Origin: Conus ventricosus
Lineage: Eukaryota > Mollusca > Gastropoda > Neogastropoda > Conidae
Direction of reading: 5' to 3'
Assembly (NCBI GenBank): GCA_018398815.1
Contig: CM031600.1
Coordinates: forward strand, 50,122,833 to 50,186,832
DNA length: 64,000 nt
Position numbers and translations under genes: made by a program. Below the pieces are notes generated by a model that saw only the letters and a program-made list of their open reading frames with translations, was not told the origin of the DNA and ran no database searches. How positions within the stretch are numbered: position 1 is the stretch's first letter; every line of letters begins with the position of its first letter. Below, one piece after another: positions 46,930 through 57,330 of this stretch.

Positions 46930-47670
46930 AAGATGGGGCTCATCCAGCGAGTGGAGGAAGTTCACGGAAATGTCTTCGGATCATCGGGACTCCTGCAGAC
47001 AGAGCCAGTAGCGATCAAACTTAAGGAAGGTGCTACTCCCTACTGTGTCACCACTCCACGCAGAGTGCCGTTTCCACTACAAAAGAAAGTGAAAGAAGAG
47101 CTCCAGCGAATGCAAGATGCAGGGATCATCGAGAAAATCGAAGAGCCGACTGCATGGTGCGCTCCCATGGTTCCAGTTATGAAGCCTTCGGGTAGCGTCA
47201 GAATTACCGTCGACTTCAAATAACTAAATAAATTCGTCATGAGGCCACACTGTTTCATCCCGAACTTGGATGATATTGCTCCGAAACTGGCAGGAAGCAA
47301 AGTCTATTCAACATTGAACGCATCAAGTGGATTCTACCAGGTGCCTCTTCAAGAAGAAAGTAAGAAGCTGACCACGTTCATAACACCATTTGGACGCTTT
47401 GTTTTCAAGCGGGTGCCCATGGGAATTTCTCTGGGACCGGAATGCTTTCAACTCAAGATGAAAGAAACGCTGGAAGGTCTGCCAGGGTGTGAGACCATTA
47501 TGGACGACACCATTGTTTATGGGAAGACGGAAGAGGAACATGACGCTAGGTTTAAAGCAGTTCTCAATCGTATTGAGGAAAAGGGACTGAAGCTGAACAG
47601 GCAAAAGTGTCGCTTCAAACAGTCTTCAGTCAAGTTGTTTGGAAACATCATCAGGGAAAAAGGAGTGAGT
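46930..47670 (+). pseudogene. Gypsy reverse transcriptase, broken
   Basis: GVIEKIEEPTAW-type text (IIEKIEEPTAWCAPMVPV), SVRITVDFK followed by a stop where Gln is expected (47221-47223), LNKFVMRP, motif A as YSTLNASSGF (about 47310; Asn at the catalytic Asp position), FGRFVFKRVPMGISLGPECFQ, and catalytic motif C IMDDTIVYG (about 47500-47525) intact. It ends in the connection region FGNIIREKGVSPDPD where the tandem array starts. Confidence 0.85.
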
Positions 47671-48423
47671 CCAGATCCAGACAGTCTTCAGTCAGATTCT
47701 TTGGCCACATCATCAGGGAAGAAGGAGTGAGTCCAGATCCAGACAGTCTTCAGTCAGGTTCTTTGGCCACATCATCAGGGAAAAAGGAGTGAGTCCAGAT
47801 CCAGACAGTCTTCAGTCAAGTTCTTTGGCCACATCATCAGGGAAAAAGGAGTGAGTCCAGATCCAGACAGTCTTCAGTCAAGTTCTTTGGCCACATCATC
47901 AGGGAAAAAGGAGTGAGCCCAGATCCAGACAGTCTTCAGTCAAGTTCTTTGGCCACATCATCAGGGAAGAAGGAGTGAGTCCAGATCCAGACAGTCTTCA
48001 GTCAAGTTCTTTGGCCACATCATCAGGGAAAAAGGAGTGAGTCCAGATCCAGACAGTCTTCAGTCAAGTTCTTTGGCCACATCATCAGGAAAAAGGAGTG
48101 AGTCCAGATCCAGACAGTCTTCAGTCAAGTTCTTTGGCCACATCATCAGGGAAAAAGGAGTGAGCCCAGATCCAGACAGTCTTCAGTTAGGTTCTTTGGC
48201 CACATCATCAGGAAAAAAGGAGTGAGTCCAGATCCAGACAGTCTTCAGTCAGGTTCTTTGGCCACATCATCAGGGAAAAAGGAGTGAGTCCAGATCCAGA
48301 CAGTCTTCAGTCAGGTTCTTTGGCCACATCATAAGGGAAAAAGGAGTGAGTCCAGATCCAGACAGTCTTCAGTCAGGTTCTTTGGCCACATCATCAGGAG
48401 AAAGGAGTGAGTCCAGATCCAGA
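47620..48423. repeat. Thirteen-copy 62-bp tandem array inside pol
   Basis: The word GATCCAGA recurs at 47674, 47736, 47798, 47860, 47922, 47984, 48046, 48107, 48169, 48231, 48293, 48355 and 48416: ten intervals of 62 bp and two of 61. The unit comes from the RT connection region (FFGHIIREKGVSPDPD). Since 62 is not a multiple of three, each copy shifts the frame and pol cannot be read through. Confidence 0.97.
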
Positions 48424-49100
48424 CAAAGTTAAGTGATCACTGAAATGTCACCACCGACATCAGTTGCAGAACTCAGGACTGTGTGCGGTGTGCCTTAGTT
48501 ATCTGAGCAAGTTCGTACCTGGAATGGCCACTACCATGAAGCCAATGACTGACTTGCTCCACAAGAACACAAAGTGGTGTTGGGGACCTGCCCAGCAACA
48601 GGCCTTTGAAACTGTGAAGAAGCAAATTTCATCATCGGGAGCATTGGGATTCTACGATCCAGAAAGAAAGACAGTAGTGAGCGCAGATAGTTCTAGCTAT
48701 GGACTGGGGTGTACCATCATGCAGTGAAGAGGAGATAAGCTGATTCCAATAGCTTTCGGCTCCAGAACTCTGACAGAGGTGAAACGCAAATACCCCAGAT
48801 AGAGAAAGAGTGCCTCGCAGCAGTTTTTGCATGTGAGAAGTTCACCAAATACTTAGTCGGATTGGATACCTTTGAGCTGCCGACCGACCACAAGCCATTG
48901 GTGCCGCTGATGAGTTCAAAGGACATTGACAAGGCGCCACTGCGTTGTCAGCGACTCCTCATTCGACTCTTGCGATTCAACTTCCAAGTGGTCATGTGCC
49001 GGGAAAGGAGATGGTTATCGCTGATGCATTGTCAAGACACCCAGCATACGACGCTGCTGATGAACTTTCAGAAATTGTGCCCTTCTACGTGGACTCTGTG
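48424..49100 (+). pseudogene. Gypsy RNase H region, broken
   Basis: [20 protein letters not shown] and [10 protein letters not shown] lead to [10 protein letters not shown] (about 48685, first RNase H Asp), then after stops [14 protein letters not shown], a [10 protein letters not shown] block (48870-48900) with the last conserved Asp, and [16 protein letters not shown]. Frame changes near 48725, 48800 and 48995. Confidence 0.8.
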
Positions 49101-49960
49101 ATCTCCAGCTGCGAGATATCACCTACCCGCCTTGAGAAGATTCGTGCACAAACTGTGCATGATGCTGAGCTTCAGCAGGTCATTGACTACATCCTCAACG
49201 GTTGGACGGCAAAGGTGGACAAACAGTTCCAGCCCTACCAGCAATCCCAGGGAGAGCTGTCCCTGGTGGATGGTCTGGTGGTGTTGAACAAGCGGATTGT
49301 TGTGCCCACGGCACTACGCCAGGTATTTCTCCTGAAGCTCCATGAGTCCCACCAAGGACTAACCCAAATGCCGGCAGAATGCTCAGGCTACCGTCTGGTG
49401 GCCCGGCCCGAGCAAACAGCTGGCTGACATGATCAACGCATACAGAGTGTGCAGAGAACAGCGTCCAGCACGGCGTCATGAGCCACTGCGCCCTACAGTA
49501 TTGCCTCAGCGCCCTTGGCAACAGTTGGGTGCTGACCTGTGCTCATACGAGGGGAAGGATTACCTCATTGTGGTGGACTATTACTCCAGGTGGATCGAGA
49601 TACGCCACATCCACTCTACCACAGCCAGCGCCGTGATCAACAAACTTCGACTGATCTTCGCTATGCATGGCATTCCTGAAATCATTATGTCTGATTATGG
49701 ACCTCAGTTCCAGTGCCGTGAGTTCAGGAAGTTTGCCCAGCAATATGATTTCCTACACCGTACCAGCAGTCCAGGATTTCCGCAGGCCAATGGAGAAGCT
49801 GAGAGTGCGGTGAAGATCTCCAAGAAGATCCTGCAGCAGGCTGAACCAGACCTAGCTCTGCTGAAACAACAGGGCAACACCACACTCTTCAACTGGGGTT
49901 AGTCCTGCTTTTGCCGTGATGGGGAGACAGCTGAGGACCAAGCTTCCAACTCTTCCTGAC
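49101..49960 (+). pseudogene. Gypsy integrase, broken
   Basis: A H-x3-H-like LHESHQG motif (about 49340) and YRVC precede the catalytic core: QLGADLCSYEGKDYLIVVDYY (first Asp, about 49535), IIMSDYGPQF (second Asp, about 49690), GEAESAVKISKKIL (Glu, about 49796). A stop at 49900 splits the core from SPAFAVMGRQLRTKLP. All three catalytic residues are present; one frameshift separates the zinc-binding part at about 49370. Confidence 0.85.
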
Positions 49961-50412
49961 AGCTTGCTGCCGAACAACCAGACGACGACCAGATCCGGAG
50001 AACCGACAGCGATGTGAAGGAGGCGTATCACCAGCGATACAACAGAGCCCAAGGTGCTACGCCCCTGTCATCACTTCATCCAGTCCTCCTGCAACCCAGC
50101 CCAGGCCAGGTTGCTGCTGACAGCAAGAACCGAACCTATTTGGTTAATACACCTCGGGGCGCGGTTCGTCGAAACCGGCAGCATCTTCAGGTACAAACGA
50201 CGACAACACCAGAGAGAACCAGCACTTGAGGAGATGTTGCCTTCTGTTCCACCATCACCTCAGATTTGCGCTGAACCAGACATGTTGCAGATCAGTGCGC
50301 AGCCTGAAGGACCAGCTACGGGAGTCATTCCTCCACATACGCCATCCCGACCAGCAACTCGTGGTTCAAAAGGCTACCTCGCTCAAAAGCCAGCCAGATA
50401 CCGTGAGATGTG
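49961..50412 (+). pseudogene. Gypsy pol C-terminal tail, broken
   Basis: Text with IWLIHLGARFVETGSIFRYK suggests an integrase C-terminal SH3-like part followed by a Pro/Ser-rich tail ending near 50410. No env-like gene is seen. Confidence 0.55.
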
Positions 50413-50878
50413 AGAGAATATTTCTCTGTGGTGTAAATTAGGGTTGTGTTGGAATTTAGCTCTGTGGTGTATGGGGCTGTGATGCCTCACAGAGCTTAGA
50501 TAGGGTGAGAACAAAACAACTTGTTCTTCAGTGTAGTTTAGGGTTTTTAATAGCTCGGTGGTGTAGCTTTGAAGAGCTTAGTTAGGGCCAAGAGAAATTT
50601 ATACAGCTCTAGTGTAGTGGCTATCAAGCCCAAAAAGGAGCTTATAGGCTAAGCGGCTAGCTGTAGCTCTACAGTGTAGTGGCAAGAAATATGCCTAAGT
50701 AGAGCTTAGATTATTTTCATGGATTTATGTGAAGAGTTGATTACTAGTTTCGTTCAGACTCCTTGGATTATTGGTTTCAAGTTAGCATGTGAAAGTTTGT
50801 TGCTATAATTTTTGGTACTTTGATTACTTGCTGAAATTGCATGATGCATATAATATACATATATTTTGTTTCTTCTAT
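50413..50878 (+). other. Gypsy 3' non-coding region with degenerate repeats
   Basis: Five loose copies of CTCTGTGGTGTA-like words (near 50423, 50460, 50550, 50608, 50662) alternate with GAGCTTAG (50493, 50574, 50702). No coding potential. Confidence 0.6.
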
Positions 50879-50890
50879 AAAAAAGGGAGA
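50879..50890 (+). promoter_or_regulatory. Polypurine tract
   Basis: AAAAAAGGGAGA immediately precedes the 3' LTR, as expected for plus-strand priming. Confidence 0.85.
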
Positions 50891-51019
50891 TGTTCTAAAA
50901 TGGTTTGAAGTAATCGTTTATTTCGGTATATATATGTTTGGGAGCGCTGATTTACAAAATAAAGATTTGAGTCTCCGCCATCTTATGAGTGGACTGTTGT
51001 ATGAACGTGAGTCCAAACT
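50891..51019 (+). repeat. Gypsy 3' LTR (129 bp)
   Basis: Starts TGTTCTAAAATGG and ends CCAAACT. The divergence from the 5' copy shows it is an old insertion. Confidence 0.9.
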
Positions 51020-51024
51020 CTGGC

Positions 51025-51504
51025 AAACTCGACTAAGGCCCGAAACTGGATCTACATCCAACAGGCAACTGAACTGGTTTCAGCCCACTCCTGGACTGGT
51101 CAAAACAATAACAACACTCGGTACCTATCAAACACCTGCCTCAGTACAACTCCAAGACCAGAAACTGGATCTACATCAGTACAACTCCACCAAGACCAGA
51201 AACTGGATCTACATCAGTACAACTCCACCAAGACCAGAAACTGGATCTACATCCAACAGTTGACAGAATTCGATTCAACCTCCAAGAGAAATATTTTGAT
51301 CTGACTACACTTCAACTGCAGTCCCAGTCCTAGATCAAACACAAGTTAACCACCAACTACCGTTCTTCCCTGTAAACACGCAAAAACGTAACTCCCAAGA
51401 AAAGCAACTTGGCCTCCTAGCGATTCACAGCCACTGCCCACACAGCTGAATCTGCACCAACAGAAGAACAGCAACAACAGGTCCTCACAAACCGCCGGAA
51501 CCCG
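51025..51504. other. Non-coding with a short 37-39-bp tandem repeat
   Basis: Three copies of a unit containing GAAACTGGATCTACATC start at about 51156, 51195 and 51232, with a related word at 51048. Nothing else recognised. Confidence 0.7.
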
Positions 51505-51810
51505 ATCTCTAGCTGAACGGAATAGGGATGATTCCCAAAAACCCAGGGGCTGGATCGGACACACCGTCAGGAAGCCAGCGTCCAGCACCACACGATAAGC
51601 CCTGACCTGGAACCCGCAGGGAAAGAGGAAGAGAGGCCGGCCTCGCAACAGCTGGAGGCGAGACACTGAGGCAGAGCTGAAGCAACTAGGGACCAGCTGG
51701 ACTGGAATGGCCAGAACAGCCCAGAACAGAGTGCGATGGCGAAGGGTCGTCGATGGCCTATGCTCCACCGGGAGCGAGGGGCATAATGATGAATGATGAT
51801 GATGGAGAGA
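51505..51810 (+). mobile_element. LINE C-terminal fragment
   Basis: The plus strand reads GRPRNSWRRDTEAELKQLG, then RTAQNRVRWRRVVDGLCS, the end of an APE-type LINE ORF2, followed by an ATGATGATG-type tail at 51785-51803. It is related in pattern to the fragment at 43612-44318. 5' truncated. Confidence 0.8.
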
Positions 51811-52228
51811 AACGCTCTCCCAGAAGAATGCACTCTCTCTGACAGGGGAGAAGGCGACGTCAACCACACAACCCTTGACGTCACTACCTGGGCATCAGCT
51901 AGATTAGTTGGCCAGCGGGTTCGACCCCCCACCCCCCACCCACCCACCCCTTTGGAAATTCAGTTAGTGAGCTACTCTCATCAACATTTTCCATTCCCAG
52001 CAAGAGCAACACTTTTGAACTGTCGTGTATTCTTCATCATATCAGTTATCATTGTTTTTTTTACTATCCATTCCAATACGTCTTTTCATTCATTCAGCTT
52101 GTCTTTGAATGCATTCATTAAAAGTGTCTAGAGCGGCAATAAAATCCTCGTCAGTAAAAGCGACTCTGTATCTTTGCTCTTTTTAACAAAATCAGCATTT
52201 TTACCTTGCCATTGAAATTTTTCAATAA

Positions 52229-52230
<2 letters not shown>
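51811..52230. other. Non-coding stretch
   Basis: No gene or recognised repeat; a CCCACC-rich run lies at 51926-51950. Confidence 0.5.

Positions 52231-52293
<63 letters not shown>
52231..52293. repeat. (TG)n microsatellite
   Basis: About 30 TG units. Confidence 0.97.
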
Positions 52294-52483
52294 TTGCTTT
52301 TATTGTCTTGAAGAGACCCGATGCTAAATTCCAAAGTTAAATGGTAATAATGAATTTGTTCAGCAACATAAAGTTTACAAAAGAGACAGATAACAGCAAA
52401 CAAATCACAGGAAGCTATGAAATAGTCATTCACACTGCTTCCAGGTTCTCATTACACCATTGACAGCAATATGAAATGATCTG

Positions 52484-52489
52484 ACAGAG

Positions 52490-52546
<57 letters not shown>

Positions 52547-52612
52547 CAGACAGACAGACAGACAAAGACAGAGACCTCCAGAGGAGAGAGAGGAGAGAGA
52601 GAGAGAGAGAGA
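52484..52612. repeat. (GA)n and (GACA)n microsatellites
   Basis: A GA tract at 52484-52543, then GACA units to about 52566, and a further GA tract to 52612. Confidence 0.95.
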
Positions 52613-52693
52613 GAAGTGGAACAAAATACATGTGGAGCGCAAAATGAAGCAAAATGAAGTTCAACATGTTTACCTAATCTTTATATGTGTTAC

Positions 52694-52764
<71 letters not shown>
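52694..52764. repeat. (CT)n microsatellite
   Basis: About 35 CT units without interruption. Confidence 0.97.
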
Positions 52765-52767
<3 letters not shown>

Positions 52768-52885
52768 GAAAAAATGTGTACTATTTGTTTGCAAGAAAAG
52801 GAAGAAGTAAACGTCATTGTTCTAGGGCCGCATTGACAAAAGACCTCTTTGGAAATGACAATAAACAATATCAAAGTTTCAAAGT

Positions 52886-52889
<4 letters not shown>

Positions 52890-52946
<57 letters not shown>
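52890..52946. repeat. (CT)n microsatellite
   Basis: CT repeats with one CCT interruption. Confidence 0.95.
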
Positions 52947-53009
52947 CTCACACACGGGAACAAGTCAAGGTATGTAACAGTATAGGAGTGTTTGTGCTCC
53001 TATGCCTTC

Positions 53010-53011
<2 letters not shown>

Positions 53012-53059
<48 letters not shown>

Positions 53060-53065
53060 TACTCT

Positions 53066-53099
<34 letters not shown>

Positions 53100-53100
53100 T
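53012..53100. repeat. (GA)n and (TG)n microsatellites
   Basis: GA tract to about 53060, then a TG tract. Confidence 0.95.
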
Positions 53101-53212
53101 CATATATATGTTTTAACACACACATACTTATTTTAAAAATCTATAATCTGTGCTTTCTGTGGAAGTGAAATGGAAACTTGCTGTTTGATTTACGACGGAC
53201 AGTCAGAAATGT

Positions 53213-53213
<1 letters not shown>

Positions 53214-53251
<38 letters not shown>

Positions 53252-53280
53252 ATCTACACACACACACACACACTCAACAC

Positions 53281-53362
<82 letters not shown>

Positions 53363-53381
53363 GCGCGCGCGCGCGCACGCG

Positions 53382-53420
<39 letters not shown>

Positions 53421-53440
53421 CTCTCTCTCTCTCGTGTGTG
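53214..53440. repeat. Compound CT/CA/CG microsatellite
   Basis: Alternating CT tracts and CA tracts with a short GCGCGC core at about 53363-53380. Confidence 0.95.
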
Positions 53441-54239
53441 TGCGTTATCTGTTTTTTTTATTTTTATGAATGTGTGTGTCTTTCGGAGCTGAAAAAAGTT
53501 TGATTTACTGAAACCTGTTGTCATCTCAAACGAGTGTGGTGTAGGTTACACATTTATGAATGTTTTGAACTCCTTGTAGAGATAAGTGTTACAGGTATGG
53601 TTGCACCATACTTCGTAATTTTTCTTCTAGGACTTCATATCTCTATGGTTTTTCTTCCTTTTTTCTTTCCTTTTTTTCTTTTCTTTTCCTTTAACTTTTC
53701 GATAGAATTCATCTGTTTTCTTGTTCTGCACACTTACAGGCTTGCGTCTTGAAGGCAAAAGACATTCACATCAACAGGAATCACGACAATGCTTTTGAAC
53801 CAATGTGAATTGTGCTTTTTATACCTACAACGTGACGTTCAAAGCGGCCGCTTTGTGAATACCGTGTTATCTTATGCATTGCAGTATCAATTTAAGCCTT
53901 TCAGTGCCAGCGTGAAAAAAAGTATATGTAAATCCCGCAGTGCCAAGAAGTTTTGTGCGTTTGACATAAATAAACACAAAATCGTAGCTCTACACTCAGC
54001 AACAAAACCCGACATAAATATTTGTTTTGTGTTCTTAACCTCGATATTATGTTTATCTTGCTTATGAAATTAAAACTGAAGAATAGTCATTGCTGTGCTG
54101 TAAATATAATGCACATAATATCAAAAACATGTAAAACAAAACAAAAAAAGAAACAGCTTTCATTTCATGGAAGCATCAAAAGCAAAACTTCATATCAGCT
54201 ACTCTACCTTTGCACACTGTCATAACCACTCAACACATG
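53441..54239. other. Non-coding stretch
   Basis: A/T-rich, with short frames lacking any domain signature. Nothing recognised. Confidence 0.5.
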
Positions 54240-54397
54240 TTTTCTTCTTCTTCTTCTTCTGCGTACGCAGGCTGATACTCCTGCGGACACTCTCTGTATA
54301 GACAGGCAAGGATTAATCCCATCTACCCAACAAAGGGAGTGGAGTTTTGTGTGTATGACCGTTTTTTTTATCCCGCCATGTTTTCTTCTGATTATGG
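54240..54397. mobile_element. Interspersed repeat with (TTC)n end, possible SINE
   Basis: Begins with a TTCTTC run followed by a CGTACGCAGGCTG block and ends in a TGTGTATGACCG-T-run-CCCGCCATG segment. It resembles an abundant molluscan repeat I recall with a GAA/TTC-rich end; the DIRS element begins directly at its right edge. No A or B box identified. Confidence 0.4.
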
Positions 54398-54470
54398 ATT
54401 ATTCCTCGTCTGCTGAGTGGTCAGACGTATACATGTGGAGGACGAAACCGCACGCGCGCCCCAGTTGATG
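54398..54470. repeat. DIRS left terminal inverted repeat
   Basis: The inner part (about 54423-54465) is the reverse complement of about 58580-58620. The outer part (54398-54440) is instead complementary to the internal region at 58373-58415. Confidence 0.85.
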
Positions 54471-54730
54471 TCAAAACGCGGTGCCAGACGGACACATGAA
54501 AGTGGTTTCCCAGTGATAGATATCTAGCGTAAATAACTTCCTTGGACCATCACAATTCATTTCAGGTCAGTAATAAACATTACAATTACATTATGGTCAT
54601 TAGAATCTAACAATCTAAAATTATTATTCCAAAGTTTATATTAGACTGGTCGGCTTTCTGATCGACACTGGTAGTCTAGATCCTTGTAGTCTGAACTTTT
54701 GAGTACACATCGGCGGCTCTTTCAGTAGCC

Positions 54731-55840
54731 ATGTCAGAGGGTTTTTCAAAACCCACAGACAGCAGCGGGCCCTCAACAGTCTCAGAATCAGTTAGAGGCC
54801 TGATTCAAGAACTAGATGCAAGCAGGAACAAAACATTCGATACCCTAGCGGGACTACTTTGGCCAAAGAGGAAACTTCCAGACGAAGATGATGCTGCAGA
54901 ACCCGCCAAGTTTGCCCGAGTTTCTGGAGACGATTCAGAGTCAGAACAGGAACACAACAGTGATATTTTGGAGCTGAGAGAAGATTGGGAACTGGAAGAA
55001 TTAGAGGAAAAAGAGGCACAGCTTTTCGCGTCGCAGAATAAAAAAGCTGACCAGTCAGAGACAAATCTGACCTTGCTGAAAGAAATAGCCGCTGAACTGA
55101 GCGGCACGGACGAACCTGTAAGTGAAGAAGTGAGAGAGGAACTGGCAGAAATTGTTAATGGTCGGTTCACGAACAAACTTAGGCCGGATCTGCAGAAGAA
55201 GAAATTTGAAGCCTACAACAGACCGGCAAATTGTCAAAAATTGATCGTCCCGACGGTAAATAAGGAAATATGGTCGAAGTTACCGTCTGAGGCCATCAAA
55301 AGCGACCTGAAAATGTAACGTATTCAGAGAGCAGTCATCAAGGCAGCGACTGCGTGCGTGCGTGCGTGCTGCAAACGGATTACTTGAATAGGCCTAGCTG
55401 CTTGCCCAGTTCAGAGGCCAATTCTGAAGCCGTGAAGCATTGTACCAATGCCGTGGCTATTTTGGGTCACGTTTGGCGCAAGATTTCGTTGCGCAGACGC
55501 AGTGGAATCAGACCACATGTAAACAAGCTGTTTTTGCGGATCAGGGATGAATCGGTCCCGATCACAGATCAGTTGTTCGGGGACAGTTTGTCCGCGACAC
55601 TGAAACATGTGCGTGAGACCGACTGCATCAGCTCCAGTGTCCGCCATGAGCGCAGATACTGCGGAAACGTCCGCTACCATTGTGGACAAGTGGGCGGTTC
55701 CTACTACTCTGAGTCGGTCGCCCACGTGGTCATTTTTTAGGCCAAAGGAGCAGAACAAACAAAAGACAGCATTGGTTTCAGCAGAAATGGGGACATCAGA
55801 ATCCCGGCTCCCAATAGAAGAGGTGAGCTTGGTTTCATCT
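54731..55840 (+). pseudogene. DIRS gag-like protein, frameshifted
   Basis: ATG at 54731 (MSEGFSKPTDSSG). Acidic N-terminal half with a long Glu-rich segment (ELREDWELEELEEKEAQLF) likely to form a coiled coil, then EEVREELAEIVNGRF and the conserved RPANCQKLIVPTVNKEIWSKL block, stop at 55316-55318. The frame shifts, and homology goes on as VKHCTNAVAILGHVWRKISL, RRRSGIRPHVNKLFLRI and VPITDQLFGDSL to about 55635. Probably the nucleoprotein. Confidence 0.8.
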
Positions 55841-55999
55841 TGAAACCTCAGAACCTCAAACTGTCTTAATCTCCCAGCAGTATGATTAAGACAGTTTGAA
55901 GATGCATGGTCTAAATCCCTTCAGACCCAGAGATTTTAAGCATGACAGCAGGAGTTAAGGTTAAATTTGACTGTCGTTTAAACCAGTTATCCAGGCTAT

Positions 56000-56831
56000 C
56001 TTGCACTAAAACAAATGTCACAAATCGAAAGAATGCAAGATCATTGATTCAGAAGTTCAAAAGTTGATTGCTAAGAAAGTAGTTTCCCCATGTGAGCATT
56101 GCCCTCGCGAAGTTATTCTTCAGCTTTACCAGGGAAAAGAAAGGTAGATCTTATCGCATAATTTTAAATCTAAAAGACTCCATTTAGAAGTCAGTTATCA
56201 TCATTTCAAAATGGATACTCTGAACAACTGCCCTGCCTTTGATAACTCAAGAATGCTTTATGGCTTCAACTGACCTGAAGGATGCCCATTATAGTTTGGC
56301 AATACATAAAGTGCACAAGAAACTACTCAGATTTCAATGGAGAGATCAACTTTGTGAATTCAATGCTTAACCCAATGGCCATTCATCAGCTCCCCGCGTG
56401 TTCACAAAGCTGTTGACCTGTCTATGCCTCACTTAGAATGAACCTACGGGGTTTTTGGATGATTCTGTGTTGACTGTACTCACAGAGAGCAGCTGCATGA
56501 GGAATGTTACAGACACCACTGATTTGTTTCAAAAGTTAGGATTTATCATTCACCCAACCAAGTCGGTTATTCAGTCCACAACAAGGATTCAATACATTGC
56601 AGTCATCATAGATTCTGTCTTCATGAAAGTCACTCTTAGCACTGAAAGGGCTGTCAGCATATTGTCTAGTTGTCAAAGGCTTCTTGATGAGCAAAGTCAC
56701 ACAATCCGTGAGGTTGCTCAAGTTATAGGAAAAATCGTTGCTAGCTTTGCTGCTGTCAAGTACGGACCTCTCTATTACAGACAGCTTGAGAAAGACAAAA
56801 AATTAGCTTTGAAGAGGAGCAGACATTTCTA
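56000..56831 (+). pseudogene. DIRS reverse transcriptase, broken
   Basis: RSYRIILNLKDSI (about 56150), the motif A block FMASTDLKDAHYSLAI (about 56258-56305), LRFQWRDQLCEFN, NGHSSAPRVFTKLLTCL, motif C FLDDSVLTVLTE (about 56452-56490), FQKLGFIIHPTKSV, YIAVIIDSVFMKVTLS, and IREVAQVIGKIVASFAAVKY to 56780. Both catalytic Asp positions of motif C are intact. Frame changes near 56140, 56370 and 56440. Confidence 0.87.
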
Positions 56832-57330
56832 AGACTATCTGGATCAGTGCAGCACACATTCCTGGGAAGAGGACAGCTGACAAGGAGTCCAGGCGTCAGA
56901 ACACTGATGCTGAGTGGAAACGTGATGAGCAGGCTCTGCAGTCTGCCTTCCAACAGCTCAGGGCTCCTCCAGATACTGACCTCTTTGCTTCCAGGATGAA
57001 CTTCCAAATACAGGTCGGACCAGACGCTGAAGCAATTGATGCTTTTTCCATCTCTTTGGAGCATTTACAGTGGTATGCATTTCCACCTTTCGGCATCATA
57101 GGACAGGTGCTGCAGAAGATCCGGAGAGACCGTGCAGAGGGGATAATTGTGGTACCCACCTGGTCGACACAACGGTGGTTTGCTGTGCTTCAACATCTTC
57201 TCTGCTGCCCTCCAGTAGAACTCAGGTGCAGACGCCACCTTCTTCACCTACCCAGCCACTTCAGAGCAGTTCAGCTAAACCTGCTTGTCTGCAAGATCTC
57301 GGCAAAAATGTCTTAACTTCTGGTTTATCA
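56832..57330 (+). pseudogene. DIRS RNase H end and downstream domain, internally deleted
   Basis: Right after the RT connection (RQLEKDKKLALKR) the sequence jumps to SAAHIPGKRTADKESR, which lies at the end of the RNase H domain. Most of RNase H is therefore missing by an internal deletion near 56830. It continues DTDLFASRMNFQIQVGPDAE, AFPPFGIIGQVLQKI and IIVVPTWSTQRWFAV, the conserved segment that precedes the recombinase in DIRS elements. Confidence 0.75.

Larger units (their letters stand above)
41449..51024 (+). mobile_element. Ty3/Gypsy LTR retrotransposon with nested insertions
   Basis: LTRs at 41454-41583 and 50891-51019, flanked by CTGGC at 41449-41453 and 51020-51024. Internal order: primer-binding site, gag, protease, RT, RNase H, integrase, 3' non-coding region, polypurine tract. 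A 4.1-kb DNA transposon splits gag. Without that insertion the element would be about 5.4 kb. Gag stop codons, loss of protease and RT catalytic residues and a tandem array in pol make it inactive. Confidence 0.92.

Noticed and set aside
47620..48423. CRISPR-like appearance of the 62-bp repeats
   Set aside because: Repeats are contiguous with no spacers and derive from pol coding sequence; the genome is eukaryotic.
51880..51930. Possible tRNA-type B box (GGTTCGACC)
   Set aside because: No A box at a suitable distance and no foldable tRNA arms.
53141..53524. Arg/Glu-rich or Ser/Leu-rich frames
   Set aside because: Translation of GA/CT and GT/CA tracts.
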